A stretch of 64,000 bases of DNA, from contig NZ_JADBEM010000001.1 in the NCBI RefSeq assembly GCF_014873875.1, forward strand, positions 6,572,001 to 6,636,000. Reading direction: 5' to 3'. Source of the stretch: Actinopolymorpha pittospori (GTDB taxonomy: Bacteria > Actinomycetota > Actinomycetes > Propionibacteriales > Actinopolymorphaceae). The translations under genes were made by a program, and so were the position numbers. Shown piece after piece: positions 23,125 to 31,917 of this stretch. Positions within the stretch are counted from its first letter, which is position 1. Each line of letters starts with the position of its first letter. A model generated the notes under the pieces. That model searched no databases and was not told the origin of the DNA. It saw only the letters and a program-made list of their open reading frames with translations.

Positions 23125-25613
23125 TGCGGGTCCCGATGTCGTGGCTGCGTGAGTACGTCGACCTGCCCGCGGAGGTGTCGGCCCGCGAGGTCGGCGATGG
23201 GCTGATCCGGGCCGGCCTCGAGGTGGAGTCCGTCGACCATGAGGGCGCCGACGTCGTTGGGCCGCTCGTGGTCGGGCGGGTCCTCTCGTTCACCGAGGAG
23301 ACCCACAAGAACGGTAAGACCGTGCGGTGGTGCTCGGTCGATGTGGGGGAGCAGGGTGCGGAGCCGCGCGGCATCGTGTGTGGCGCCCGCAACTTCGCGG
23401 AGGGCGACCTGGTCGTCGTCGCGCTTCCCGGCACCACCCTCCCGGGTGACTTCACCATCACCGCGCGCAAGACCTACGGTCACGTCTCCGACGGCATGAT
23501 CTGCTCGGTCGCCGAACTCGGGCTCGGCGAGGACCACGACGGCATCCTCATCCTCGACGCCGACGAGGCGACCCCGGGCGACGACGCGGCCGCGCTCCTC
23601 CACCTGCGCGACGACGTGCTCGACATCGCCGTCACGCCCGACCGCGGCTACACCATGTCCGTACGCGGTGTGGCCCGCGAGGCAGCGACGGCGTTCGGCG
23701 CGACGTTCACCGACCCGGTGACCGACCGGGCGGCCGACCTGCCGCCGGCTGGCGAGGAGGGGTACCCGGTCCGGGTCGAGGACCAGACCGGCTGCCCGGT
23801 CTTCGCCGCCGTCACGGTCGTCGGCTTCGATCCGGAGCGGCCGAGCCCACGCTGGCTGGAGCGGCGCGTCCAGCTGGCCGGCATGCGTCCGATCTCGCTG
23901 GCCGTCGACGTCACCAACTACGTCATGTTGGAGATCGGTCAGCCGATCCACGGCTGGGACAAGTCCCTGCTGCGTGGGCCGATCGTCGTACGCCGGGCCG
24001 AACCGGGGGAGAAGCTGCAGACCCTCGACGGCGTCACCCGTGCGCTGGATCCGGAAGACCTCGTGGTCACCGACGACTCCGGTCCGGTCGGACTCGGCGG
24101 CGTCATGGGTGGTGCCACGACCGAGCTCTCCTCGACCACGCGCGACATCGTCGTCGAGGCGGCGTTCTGGGACCCGGTGGCGATCGCCCGGACCTCGCGT
24201 CGACACAAGCTGTCCAGTGAGGCGTCCAAGCGCTTCGAGCGTGGCGTCGACCCGCGCATCCAGGTCGCCGCGGCCCGTCGGGTCGCGGAGCTGCTGGTCG
24301 ACCTCGGCGGTGGCCGGATCGAGGACGGCACCACCGTGGTGGGAACGCCCCCGGAGCAGCTGACCCGCACGATGCCCGCCGACCACGCGAGCAGGGTGGC
24401 CGGCTACACCATTCCCGCCGAGCGCACCGTGGGCCGGCTGCGCGACGTGGGATGCACCGTCGAGGTCGACGGCGAGGACCTGCGGGTGACGCCTCCCTCG
24501 TGGCGTCCCGACCTCACCGACCCGAACGACTTCGCCGAGGAGGTCATCCGCCTCGAGGGCTACGACGCGGTGCCGAGTGTGCTGCCCGTCGCCCCGCCCG
24601 GACTCGGGCTCACGCCGAGCCAGCGGCTGCGGCGTACGATCGGCCGGCTGCTCGCGGGGGCCGGCTACGTCGAGGTGTTGAGCTATCCCTTCGTCGGCAC
24701 CGCCGACTTCGACCGGCTTCGGCTGCCCGCCGACGACGCGCGCCGCCAGGCGCTGGCGCTCGCCAACCCGCTGTCGGAGGAGGAGCCGCTGCTGCGCACC
24801 ACGCTGCTGCCCGGCCTGCTCGCCACGGCACGCCGCAACGTCGGGCGCGGCATGACCGACCTCGCGCTGTTCGAGACGGGCGCGGTGTTCCGGCCCACCG
24901 GGGACGCCCCGCGGGCGCCGCGGCTGCCGGTCGACCACCCGCCCACAGACGAGCAGATCGCGGCCCTCGACGCCGCGCTTCCGGGCCAGCCCCGCCGGGT
25001 CGCGGTCGTCCTGACCGGAGATCGCCAGCCGGCCGGTTGGTGGGGTCCGGCACGTCCGGCCGGGTGGGCCGATGCGATCGAGGCGGCCCGCACGGTCGCG
25101 GCCGCTGCCGGGGTGAACCTCACCGTCCGTTCCGACGAGCACGCGCCGTGGCATCCCGGTCGATGCGCGATCCTCGAGGTCGACGGCCGCCTCGTCGGGC
25201 ACGCCGGCGAGCTCCACCCGAAGGTGATCGAGGCCTACGGCCTGCCGGCACGGGCGGCGGCGATGGAGCTGGAGATCGACCGGCTCGGTGCGGTCGCCGG
25301 ACCGGTGCGCGCGCCGAAGGTGTCGTCGTACCCGCCCGCGAAGGAGGACGTCGCCCTGCTGGTCGACGCCCAGGTGCCGGTCGCTGCCGTCGAGGCGGCG
25401 CTGCGCGCCGGTGCCGGGGAGTTGCTCGAGTCGGTGCGCCTGTTCGACATCTACACCGGTGAACGCGTCGCCGAGGGGACGAAGTCGCTGGCGTTCGCGC
25501 TGCGCTTCCGGGCGCCTGACCGTACCCTCACCGAGGCCGAGGTGAGCGCGGCGAAGCAGGCCGCGGTGGCCGCGGCGGCCAGGCGGACCGGAGCCAGCCA
25601 GCGCGGAGCCTGA
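23124..25613 (+). CDS. pheT: Phenylalanyl-tRNA synthetase beta subunit
   Basis: An 829-residue beta subunit with the full domain set: N-terminal MRVPMSWLREYVDLP, a tRNA-binding OB fold (about 40-150), the B3/B4 editing domain (about 210-375), B5 (about 410-480), a catalytic-like core (about 490-720) and the C-terminal ferredoxin-fold anticodon-binding domain (about 735-829). It pairs with PheS as an alpha2-beta2 enzyme and clears mischarged Tyr-tRNA(Phe). GGAGGGGAG at 23110-23118 lies just before the ATG, which overlaps the pheS stop. Confidence 0.97.
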   Translation: MRVPMSWLREYVDLPAEVSAREVGDGLIRAGLEVESVDHEGADVVGPLVVGRVLSFTEETHKNGKTVRWCSVDVGEQGAEPRGIVCGARNFAEGDLVVVALPGTTLPGDFTITARKTYGHVSDGMICSVAELGLGEDHDGILILDADEATPGDDAAALLHLRDDVLDIAVTPDRGYTMSVRGVAREAATAFGATFTDPVTDRAADLPPAGEEGYPVRVEDQTGCPVFAAVTVVGFDPERPSPRWLERRVQLAGMRPISLAVDVTNYVMLEIGQPIHGWDKSLLRGPIVVRRAEPGEKLQTLDGVTRALDPEDLVVTDDSGPVGLGGVMGGATTELSSTTRDIVVEAAFWDPVAIARTSRRHKLSSEASKRFERGVDPRIQVAAARRVAELLVDLGGGRIEDGTTVVGTPPEQLTRTMPADHASRVAGYTIPAERTVGRLRDVGCTVEVDGEDLRVTPPSWRPDLTDPNDFAEEVIRLEGYDAVPSVLPVAPPGLGLTPSQRLRRTIGRLLAGAGYVEVLSYPFVGTADFDRLRLPADDARRQALALANPLSEEEPLLRTTLLPGLLATARRNVGRGMTDLALFETGAVFRPTGDAPRAPRLPVDHPPTDEQIAALDAALPGQPRRVAVVLTGDRQPAGWWGPARPAGWADAIEAARTVAAAAGVNLTVRSDEHAPWHPGRCAILEVDGRLVGHAGELHPKVIEAYGLPARAAAMELEIDRLGAVAGPVRAPKVSSYPPAKEDVALLVDAQVPVAAVEAALRAGAGELLESVRLFDIYTGERVAEGTKSLAFALRFRAPDRTLTEAEVSAAKQAAVAAAARRTGASQRGA

Positions 25614-25635
25614 GGCGGGGCCGTCCGAGTCCTCC

Positions 25636-25680
25636 GACCCGCTCACGTCCGTCCCGCTCACGTCCGATCCACTCACGTAG
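25636..25680. repeat. Three tandem 15-bp repeats upstream of a short-chain dehydrogenase gene
   Basis: Three copies of a 15-base unit with core CTCACGT, at 25642, 25657 and 25672; the first two cores read GCTCACGTCC and the third ACTCACGTAG. The array ends right before the ribosome site (GTAGGAG) of the 25688 gene. Confidence 0.7.
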
Positions 25681-25687
25681 GAGCCGC

Positions 25688-26542
25688 ATGCCTGCCACCG
25701 AGGAGTCGTCCGCGGAGAGCCCGGCGAGCCCGTCGAACCCGGCCAGCGCGGTTGCCCTGGTGACGGGCGCGAGCCGCGGCATCGGTCGGGAGGTGGCGGT
25801 GGCCCTGGCCCGAGAGGGGCTCGCACTCGGTCTGACCGCGCGCGACGGCGACGCGCTCGCGAAGGTCCGTGAGGAGTGCGTCGCGGCCGGGGGACAGGCG
25901 GTCGTGGCGGTGGCCGAGGTGACGAGCCGCGATGAGGTGGACGCCGCGGTCGAGGCCGTGCGGTCGGCGTTCGGGTCGGTGGACCTGCTGGTCAACAACG
26001 CCGGACGGATCGAGTCCCGCGAGGTTCCGCTCTGGGAGACCGACCCGGAGGAGTGGTGGGCGGTCGTCGAGGCAGACCTGCGCGGACCGTACCTCTTCGC
26101 CCGCGCGGTGCTCCCCGAGATGGTGGCCCGTGGGCGCGGTCGCGTCGTCAACGTCACCAGCGGCGCCGCGATCCGCGACAGCGCCATCTACAGCGCGTAC
26201 GGCGCGGCGAAGGCGGGGTTGCTGCGCCTCACCGGCTCGATCGTGGCAGCCGCGGGCGAGGCGGGGGTGACGGCGTTCGACATCTCACCCGGGCACATCG
26301 AGACGGACATGACCCGCTCGATGGAGATGCACCAGGGGCGGACGTCGTGGACACCGCCGGAGGCGTTCACCGACCTCGTGGTCAAGGTGGCCCAGGGGCG
26401 GCTCGACCCGCTGTCCGGCCGGTACCTCCGGGCCGGGACCGACGACGTCGAGGCGCTGCTACCGGCGGCGGCCGAACTCGGCCGAATCGACGCGCGGACG
26501 CTGCGGTTGCGCTCGTACGGACCAGCAGACCCGCTCGGCTGA
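25688..26542 (+). CDS. SDR-family oxidoreductase
   Basis: A 284-residue classical short-chain dehydrogenase. The cofactor loop is TGASRGIGREVAVAL (about 24-38), followed by LVNNAG, the catalytic Ser in NVTSGAA, and YGAAK (Y-x3-K). The C-terminal part after the PGHIETDM loop is less conserved. It uses NAD(P)(H) to interconvert an alcohol and a ketone; substrate unknown. No obvious operon partners: pheT is 74 bases upstream and the MBL-Rieske gene about 300 bases downstream. Confidence 0.9.
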   Translation: MPATEESSAESPASPSNPASAVALVTGASRGIGREVAVALAREGLALGLTARDGDALAKVREECVAAGGQAVVAVAEVTSRDEVDAAVEAVRSAFGSVDLLVNNAGRIESREVPLWETDPEEWWAVVEADLRGPYLFARAVLPEMVARGRGRVVNVTSGAAIRDSAIYSAYGAAKAGLLRLTGSIVAAAGEAGVTAFDISPGHIETDMTRSMEMHQGRTSWTPPEAFTDLVVKVAQGRLDPLSGRYLRAGTDDVEALLPAAAELGRIDARTLRLRSYGPADPLG

Positions 26543-26711
26543 GGGTCGACCGGGGATCCTGCCCCGGAGGTGGCAGACCATTCGTTTGTTCGTCTCGTCG
26601 GTGCGCCGCACTGAACTTCGGGGCGCACTCCGCGCGGTCGGGTAACGCCGTCGGGTCAAGCGTCGTACAAATTCTGGCATTTATTTGTCGCTCCGTATTG
26701 AGCGAATACCC

Positions 26712-26763
26712 TTCTTCTCGCCGATGCGAAGAATGGCTACCCCTCTCACGATGTGAGGTAGCC
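26712..26763 (+). promoter_or_regulatory. Two consecutive imperfect hairpins upstream of the MBL-Rieske gene
   Basis: The 301 bases between the dehydrogenase and the MBL-Rieske ATG are less GC-rich than their surroundings. Hairpin 1 pairs TTCTTC with GAAGAA (26712-26733). Hairpin 2 pairs GGCTAC with GTAGCC and CTCAC with GTGAG around a CCCT bulge (26735-26763). They could be an operator, a leader structure or a terminator for the upstream gene. No known riboswitch was recognised. Confidence 0.35.
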
Positions 26764-26843
26764 AATAGGCAGTCATGACGGCTTCTCAGTGGGTACGTTC
26801 CATTGAGAACACCTCGTCGACAATAAGAGGGAACGTCAACGTC

Positions 26844-28418
26844 ATGAGGGTTACGTCGATCGGCCATGCCGGTTTCTACATCGAGACGGCGGCGGGAACA
26901 ATTCTGTGCGACCCGTGGGTGAATCCTGCCTACTTCGCGTCGTGGTTTCCGTTCCCTGACAACTCGGGTCTGGACTGGGCGTCCTACCGAAATCCCGACT
27001 ATCTCTACATCTCTCACCTGCACCGAGACCACTTCGATCCCGAACACCTGCGCAAGGGCGTCGCTCACGACACGACGGTGCTGCTCCCGGACTACCGGAC
27101 GACGGACCTGGAGTACACCCTCCGCGACATCGGGTTCACCAACTTCATCACCGTCCCGAACTCGGAGCCGATCACCCTCGGAGGTTCACTTCGGGTGATG
27201 ATCGTGGCGCTCGTGTCTCCCAGCGACGGGCCGATCGGCGACTCGGCACTGGCCGTCGACGACGGCACCGCACGGATCCTCAACCAGAACGACGCTAAGC
27301 CGTTGGATCTGGAGCAGGTGCGCGCGTTCGGGCATTATGACGTGCATTTCCTGCAGTTCTCCGGTGCGAACTGGTGGCCGCTCGTCTACGACCTTCCCGA
27401 CAACGCCAAGATTTCGTTCGGGACCAGCAAACGGGCCAACGGTCTCGCTCGCGCCTATCGCTACGTCGAGGAGATCGACGCGAGCTTCGTCGTACCGTCG
27501 GCGGGTCCGGCGGCCTTTCTGGACGACGACCTGATCGCCTACAACGACATCGACAATTCGCCCGCGAACCCGTTCCCCGACCACCCGGTCTTCATGGAGT
27601 ACCTCCGGGAAAACGGGCGTGACAACGGCCGGACGATGCTTCCGGGCAGTGTCATGACGGTCTCGGAGGGCCGGGTCGAGGTGGTCCACCGGGGCGAGGA
27701 CGCGTTCCGGCCCTACCAGGACAAGGCCAAGTACCTCCGCGCCTACGCCGAACGCCGACGCGGGCAGATCGACAGCGAGAAGGCGTCCTGGCCGTCGCCG
27801 GGGATCGACTTCCTGGCGGAGCTGAAGGCGTGGTTCGAACCCCTGCTGCGGGTCGCGGACAACATCAGCACCGGGGTCGGTGCGCAGTTGCTGCTCGAGA
27901 TCGGCGACCGCGAGAAGCTCGTCATCGACTTCGTCGACCGTGAGGTGCGCCGGTGGAACGGCGAGAAGTGCAGGTACCGGTTCCGCTTCGAGCAGCCGCT
28001 CATCGAGCACGTCATCGCGATCCACGAGATCGACTGGGTGAACAGCCTGTTCCTCAGCATGCGCTTCAGCGCCTCCCGGATCGGGCCGTACAACGAGTTC
28101 GTCTACACCTTCTTCAAGTGCCTCTCGCCCGAGCGCATGGCCTACGCCGAACGGTGGTACGCCACGCAGGAGGACACGGCCGAGGAGATCCAGCTCGGCG
28201 ACTGGCTGGTCCAGCGCAAGTGCCCGCATCGCCAGGCCGACCTCGGGTACTTCGGGGTGGTCGACGGTGACACCCTGCGGTGCTCGATGCACGGGTACGA
28301 GTTCGACCTGACGACGGGGCGCTGCATCACCGCGAGCGACAAGCCGATCCGGGCGAGGCGGGTGCCGGCCGGTGCGGAGCCGACGCAGGAGGAGCAGCAC
28401 GAGGTTCCGGAGGACTGA
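26844..28418 (+). CDS. Metallo-beta-lactamase-fold hydrolase fused to a C-terminal Rieske [2Fe-2S] domain
   Basis: A 524-residue two-domain protein. The MBL domain (about 1-300) starts VTSIGHAGFYIET and has the metal motif SHLHRDHFD (H58, H60, D62, H63). A helical middle part (about 310-440) follows. The C-terminal Rieske domain has C460-P-H462 and C480-S-M-H483, the CxH-x17-CxxH pattern that binds [2Fe-2S]. The combination recalls CMP-Neu5Ac hydroxylase, which has both domains with the Rieske domain first. A redox or hydroxylation role on a polar substrate is possible but unproven. ATG 26844 starts the conserved domain; ATG 26775 would add 23 unconserved-looking residues. No signal peptide is visible. 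Confidence 0.85.
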   Translation: MRVTSIGHAGFYIETAAGTILCDPWVNPAYFASWFPFPDNSGLDWASYRNPDYLYISHLHRDHFDPEHLRKGVAHDTTVLLPDYRTTDLEYTLRDIGFTNFITVPNSEPITLGGSLRVMIVALVSPSDGPIGDSALAVDDGTARILNQNDAKPLDLEQVRAFGHYDVHFLQFSGANWWPLVYDLPDNAKISFGTSKRANGLARAYRYVEEIDASFVVPSAGPAAFLDDDLIAYNDIDNSPANPFPDHPVFMEYLRENGRDNGRTMLPGSVMTVSEGRVEVVHRGEDAFRPYQDKAKYLRAYAERRRGQIDSEKASWPSPGIDFLAELKAWFEPLLRVADNISTGVGAQLLLEIGDREKLVIDFVDREVRRWNGEKCRYRFRFEQPLIEHVIAIHEIDWVNSLFLSMRFSASRIGPYNEFVYTFFKCLSPERMAYAERWYATQEDTAEEIQLGDWLVQRKCPHRQADLGYFGVVDGDTLRCSMHGYEFDLTTGRCITASDKPIRARRVPAGAEPTQEEQHEVPED

Positions 28419-28440
28419 GGGCTGGCTCCCGGGCCGTGTC

Positions 28441-29262
28441 CTAGTCGAGCGAGATCTGCCCGATGGGTTCGCGCTTCTCGGCCTGGAACCGGTCCTCGGC
28501 CCTCCCGTACGCCCAGTAGCCGGACAGCGAGAGCTGCTCGCGGGACACGGCGTGGACGTCCTTGAGGTAGTTCCGCAGTTCCTTGACCATGCCGCGCTCG
28601 CCGTGGACGAAGACCTGCACCGTGCCTTCGCGCCACGGGCTCTTGGTGACCGCGTCCACGAGCACGGTCGAGGTCCCGGCCGGGACACCCTCCCGGTGCA
28701 GCCAGTGCAGCAGGATCCCTTCGGGGTGGGAGAGCGCCTGGTGTTCGTCGGCTGAGTCCACCTCGATGAACGCGTCACCGACCGCATCGGCCGGCATGGC
28801 CTCCAAAGCGGCGGCGATGGCCGGCAGGGCCGCTTCGTCTCCGGCGAGCAGGTGCCAGTCGGCGTCGGCACGGGGGGTGTAGGCGCCGCCCGGACTGGAG
28901 ATCACCAGGTGGTCTCCGGGCACGGCGGCGGCGGCCCACGGTCCGGCGACGCCCTCGTCGCCGTGGACCACGAAGTCGATGGCGACCTGGCGTTCGGGTT
29001 GGTGGTACCAGCGCACCGTGTACGTGCGGCGTACCGGCAGGTCCTCCGGTGCCAGCCGGAGTCTCAGCTCCGCGAGATCGTACGGGGGAGTGAGCCCGAG
29101 TTCGGGTTTGACGAAGGTGGCCTTGACGTAGGCGTCGGCGTGGAGGTCGTCACCGAAGGCGGCGAGGGACTCCGCGGTGAACACCACGCGGATCATGTGC
29201 GGGCTCAGCCACCGCGTCTGGACGACCTCGACCTCGTGGTAGCGGGCTCTGTGTTGCGTCAT
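28441..29262 (-). CDS. Siderophore-interacting protein (flavin/NAD(P)H ferric-siderophore reductase)
   Basis: A 273-residue member of the SIP/ViuB family, which releases iron from ferric siderophores in the cytoplasm. The N-terminal FAD-binding barrel (about 1-125) has RTYTVRWY, the flavin-binding R-x-Y-(T/S) signature. The C-terminal part (about 130-273) includes LLAGDEAALPAIAAALEAMP, VFVHGERGMVKELRNYL and LSGYWAYGRAE, all typical of the family. The ATG has AAGGAG 11 bases upstream. A near-perfect iron-repressor box lies about 220 bases upstream at 29482-29500, so repression by iron is expected. Convergent with the MBL-Rieske gene. Confidence 0.92.
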   Translation of the reverse strand: MTQHRARYHEVEVVQTRWLSPHMIRVVFTAESLAAFGDDLHADAYVKATFVKPELGLTPPYDLAELRLRLAPEDLPVRRTYTVRWYHQPERQVAIDFVVHGDEGVAGPWAAAAVPGDHLVISSPGGAYTPRADADWHLLAGDEAALPAIAAALEAMPADAVGDAFIEVDSADEHQALSHPEGILLHWLHREGVPAGTSTVLVDAVTKSPWREGTVQVFVHGERGMVKELRNYLKDVHAVSREQLSLSGYWAYGRAEDRFQAEKREPIGQISLD

Positions 29263-29481
29263 GGTGGGATCGGCTCCTTGCGACGTGGATCGGCGAGGTG
29301 TGCTGCGACCGGCGGTCCGACCGGTTCCGGTCGCCCGACGACCTTCCAGGCGGCACTGGCACGTGCGTGCGCGGCCGCGTGGACAGTGGGCATTGGTCAG
29401 AGCAGCCGCCGCGATCACGGACCGGGTGAGTTCCGCGGATGGTCGGCTCGAAGCTGTCGGAGGCGCGCTGGCGCCAGTTCT

Positions 29482-29500
29482 TTAGGTTAGCCTGACCTAA
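29482..29500. promoter_or_regulatory. Iron box (IdeR/DmdR1-type operator)
   Basis: TTAGGTTAGCCTGACCTAA matches the actinobacterial iron-box consensus (TTAGGTTAG-S-CTAACCTAA) with one half-site change (G for A at 29494). It lies in the 429-base divergent region between the siderophore-interacting protein and a short-chain dehydrogenase. The SIP gene is the expected target; its transcript would have a leader near 200 nt. The rest of this region shows no gene. Confidence 0.9.
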
Positions 29501-29691
29501 GGTACTCCGCCTACAGTCGGGCGGCCAGCGTGATGCCGAACTTCGCCAGGGCGCGGCGCCTCCTCCCGGCGGCCGGCGAGGACCGGTGACCCCGCCTCTC
29601 CCCAGGTAACGGTGGCCCCGCCTCCGCTCGGGTGGTTCCTCAGCCGGCTGAGCTACGGTCGCCGGATACGCGATCCGAAGGGAGTTGCTCC

Positions 29692-30528
29692 GTGCGTCCT
29701 CTGCCCGAGCAGACGATCATGGTGACCGGTGCGACGGACGGTCTCGGGCGCCACCTCGCGGGTGAGCTGGTCCGAGCGGGCGTGACCGTGCTGGCGCACG
29801 GCCGTGACCGGGCCCGACTCGACCGTCTACGCGAGGAGCTGGCCGTAGGGCCCGGCCGGGTGGAGACCCTGCTCGCCGACCTCGCCGACCTCCACCAGGT
29901 CGACCGGCTCGCCGATGAGGTGCTGAAGCGTTTCGACCGGCTCGACGTACTCCTCAACAACGCGGGGGTCGGCTTCGGTGAGCCGGGCTCCGTCCGGGAG
30001 CTCAGCGCCGACGGTGTGGAGCTGAGGTTCGCGGTCAACTACCTCGCCGGCTACCACCTCACCCGGCGACTGCTTCCCCTGCTGGAGGCGTCCGCGCCGG
30101 CGCGAGTCGTCAACGTCGCGTCGGCTGGGCAGGCGCCGATCGACTTCGACGATCCGATGATCGACCACGGGTACGCCGGCGTGCTGGCCTATCGGCGCAG
30201 CAAACTCGCCCAGGTCATGTTCACCTTCGACCTGGCGGAGGAGTTGCGTGCGGCCCGGGTGACGGTCAATGCGCTCCACCCCGCGACGTTCATGGACACG
30301 TCCATGGTGCGGCTCTCCGGTCGCGAACCGGTGAGCACCCTCGAGGAGGGGGCCGCGGCGACGTACCGGCTCGTCACGGCACCTGACCTCGACGAGGTGA
30401 CCGGACGGTACTTCGACCGGACCAGGGAGGCTCGCGCCGACAGCCAGGCGTACGACCGGGAGGCGCGGGCGAGGCTCCGGGAGCTCACCGGCGAGATCCT
30501 CGGCCGCGTGCTGCCGGCGTCGGCGTAG
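29692..30528 (+). CDS. SDR-family oxidoreductase (retinol-dehydrogenase-like)
   Basis: A 278-residue short-chain dehydrogenase. It has the cofactor loop TGATDGLGRHLAGEL, LLNNAGVGFG, NVASAGQAPIDFDDP (catalytic Ser), and YRRSKLAQVMFTFDLA (Y-x3-K). The latter and the LHPATFMDT loop place it near the RDH/WWOX-like group of bacterial SDRs. GTG 29692 is preceded seven bases upstream by AAGGGAG. Substrate unknown. Nine bases separate it from the membrane peptidase gene, so they may form a pair. Confidence 0.88.
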   Translation: MRPLPEQTIMVTGATDGLGRHLAGELVRAGVTVLAHGRDRARLDRLREELAVGPGRVETLLADLADLHQVDRLADEVLKRFDRLDVLLNNAGVGFGEPGSVRELSADGVELRFAVNYLAGYHLTRRLLPLLEASAPARVVNVASAGQAPIDFDDPMIDHGYAGVLAYRRSKLAQVMFTFDLAEELRAARVTVNALHPATFMDTSMVRLSGREPVSTLEEGAAATYRLVTAPDLDEVTGRYFDRTREARADSQAYDREARARLRELTGEILGRVLPASA

Positions 30529-30537
30529 GTTCGCGCC

Positions 30538-31275
30538 ATGTCGAGTGTGGGGCAGTTGTGGCAGGAAGTGCTCGGAACCCAGCGGCAGCTACCGCTCGCC
30601 GGGGTGCTCGGCTGCGCCGCGGCGGGCCTGGCCGCGGTCGCGGTCCGAGCGGTCTGGCGGGTCCTGCGCGGGGTCGTCACCATCGCCCACGAGGGTGGTC
30701 ACGCCCTCGTCGCGCTGTTCGTGGGGCGACGGCTCGCCGGCATCCGGCTCCACTCCGACACCTCCGGCGTCACCATCTCGCGAGGGCGGCCGACCGGACC
30801 GGGAATGGTCGCGACAGCGCTCGCCGGCTACCTCGCGCCGTCCGTGCTCGGGGTGGGCTTCGCCGGCATGCTCACGTGGGGCCGGATCACCGCCCTGTTG
30901 TGGATCAGCATCGCGCTGCTCGCGGTGATGGTCCTCGCGGTGCGCAACGTGTACGGCGTCGTCTCCATCCTGGTGACGGCGCTGGCGTTGTTCGTGGTGT
31001 CGTGGTTCGGTTCGGCCGCGGTGCAGGCGGCACTGGCCTACTCGTTCACGTGGTTCCTGCTCTTCGCGGCGTTCCGGCCACTCGCTGAGGTGCAGCGCAA
31101 GCGGGCCGCCGGGCACGCGAGGGACTCAGACCCCGACCAGTTGGCCCGGCTGACCCGCGTGCCCGGGCTGGTGTGGCTGCTGGTGTTCGGACTGGTCGCG
31201 GCGGGCGCGCTCGGTCTCGCGGCGACTTGGCTCGTGCCCTTCGCGGACCTCCGCGCGTGGTGGGCCGCGCTGTGA
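30538..31275 (+). CDS. M50-family (site-2-protease-like) membrane metallopeptidase homologue
   Basis: A 245-residue membrane protein with about six hydrophobic segments. The zinc motif HEGGH (HExxH type, about residues 51-55) lies in the second hydrophobic region, in the sequence TIAHEGGHALVALFVGRRL. This resembles the M50B group of intramembrane proteases found in actinobacteria. The usual distal Asp ligand (LDG/NPDG-like motif) is not obvious, so catalytic activity is uncertain. It begins nine bases after the short-chain dehydrogenase stop. Confidence 0.8.
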   Translation: MSSVGQLWQEVLGTQRQLPLAGVLGCAAAGLAAVAVRAVWRVLRGVVTIAHEGGHALVALFVGRRLAGIRLHSDTSGVTISRGRPTGPGMVATALAGYLAPSVLGVGFAGMLTWGRITALLWISIALLAVMVLAVRNVYGVVSILVTALALFVVSWFGSAAVQAALAYSFTWFLLFAAFRPLAEVQRKRAAGHARDSDPDQLARLTRVPGLVWLLVFGLVAAGALGLAATWLVPFADLRAWWAAL

Positions 31276-31917
31276 CGGCAGCCGCGTGACAGGAAGGGCC
31301 GGGTGACGGGAGCAGCCGCCGGGCGCTGAGAGGCGCGCGTTCGGTGTCGCCGAGTGGGCGGACGCGAGATCGGGGGCACCCGGCACTCGACCAGATGCCC
31401 CGCGATCTCGCGATGCCCCGACCCATTCCCGTGCATAGGCTAAGTTTTCGCGGCCGCCGTGTCCAACGTTGTTTCGACAATTTCTGCGCACTTCTTTTCC
31501 GCCCGGCTCCGATCTGGGTGCCTGGAACCGGTCCAGGGGATCGCGATGTCCGGTGCGTTGACCGGGCCGAGTATCCAGGAGATGGGCCGATCGGCGATCG
31601 GCGCGAGGCCGCCGACCAAGGGACTCGTGGCCGTCTCCGGATGGTCGGAGACCGGCCCGAGAACGCGGAAAATCGGGGGTCCGCGACCACTATGGGACGA
31701 CGGATGTACACGGCCAGTCGTCGCTGTTGTTTGGGGCCCAAGACTCGCTTATCGTCGCCGCATCCACCCTCGACAAGGGTGTTCGAGAAACGCGTTGGCA
31801 TGAGGCCGGTGATGTGCGTAGCAGTTCCTGACATCTGAGGTTCCCTCGGGAAGGGCCACGGGAGAGCGCTTGCCCATTCGGCAGCTCGATCGAAGGCCAG
31901 ACGAAGGAGGTTGTGCG
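31276..31917. other. 642-base intergenic region before the ABC importer operon
   Basis: No convincing gene is present; the open frames here have no codon bias or family features. A short inverted repeat, CACCCT-CGACA-AGGGTG, occurs at 31765-31781 and could be an operator. The importer promoter must lie here, but I cannot place it with confidence. A ribosome site AAGGAGG is at 31904-31910. Confidence 0.5.

Noticed and set aside
22815..25826. A 1003-codon open frame on the minus strand
   Set aside because: It is antisense to pheS and pheT, which are unambiguous; the frame stays open because of high GC and codon bias of the sense genes.
31344..31838. Open frame of 164 codons before the ABC importer
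   Set aside because: Arg/Pro-rich composition without domain features, no ribosome site, and less biased third positions than real neighbours.
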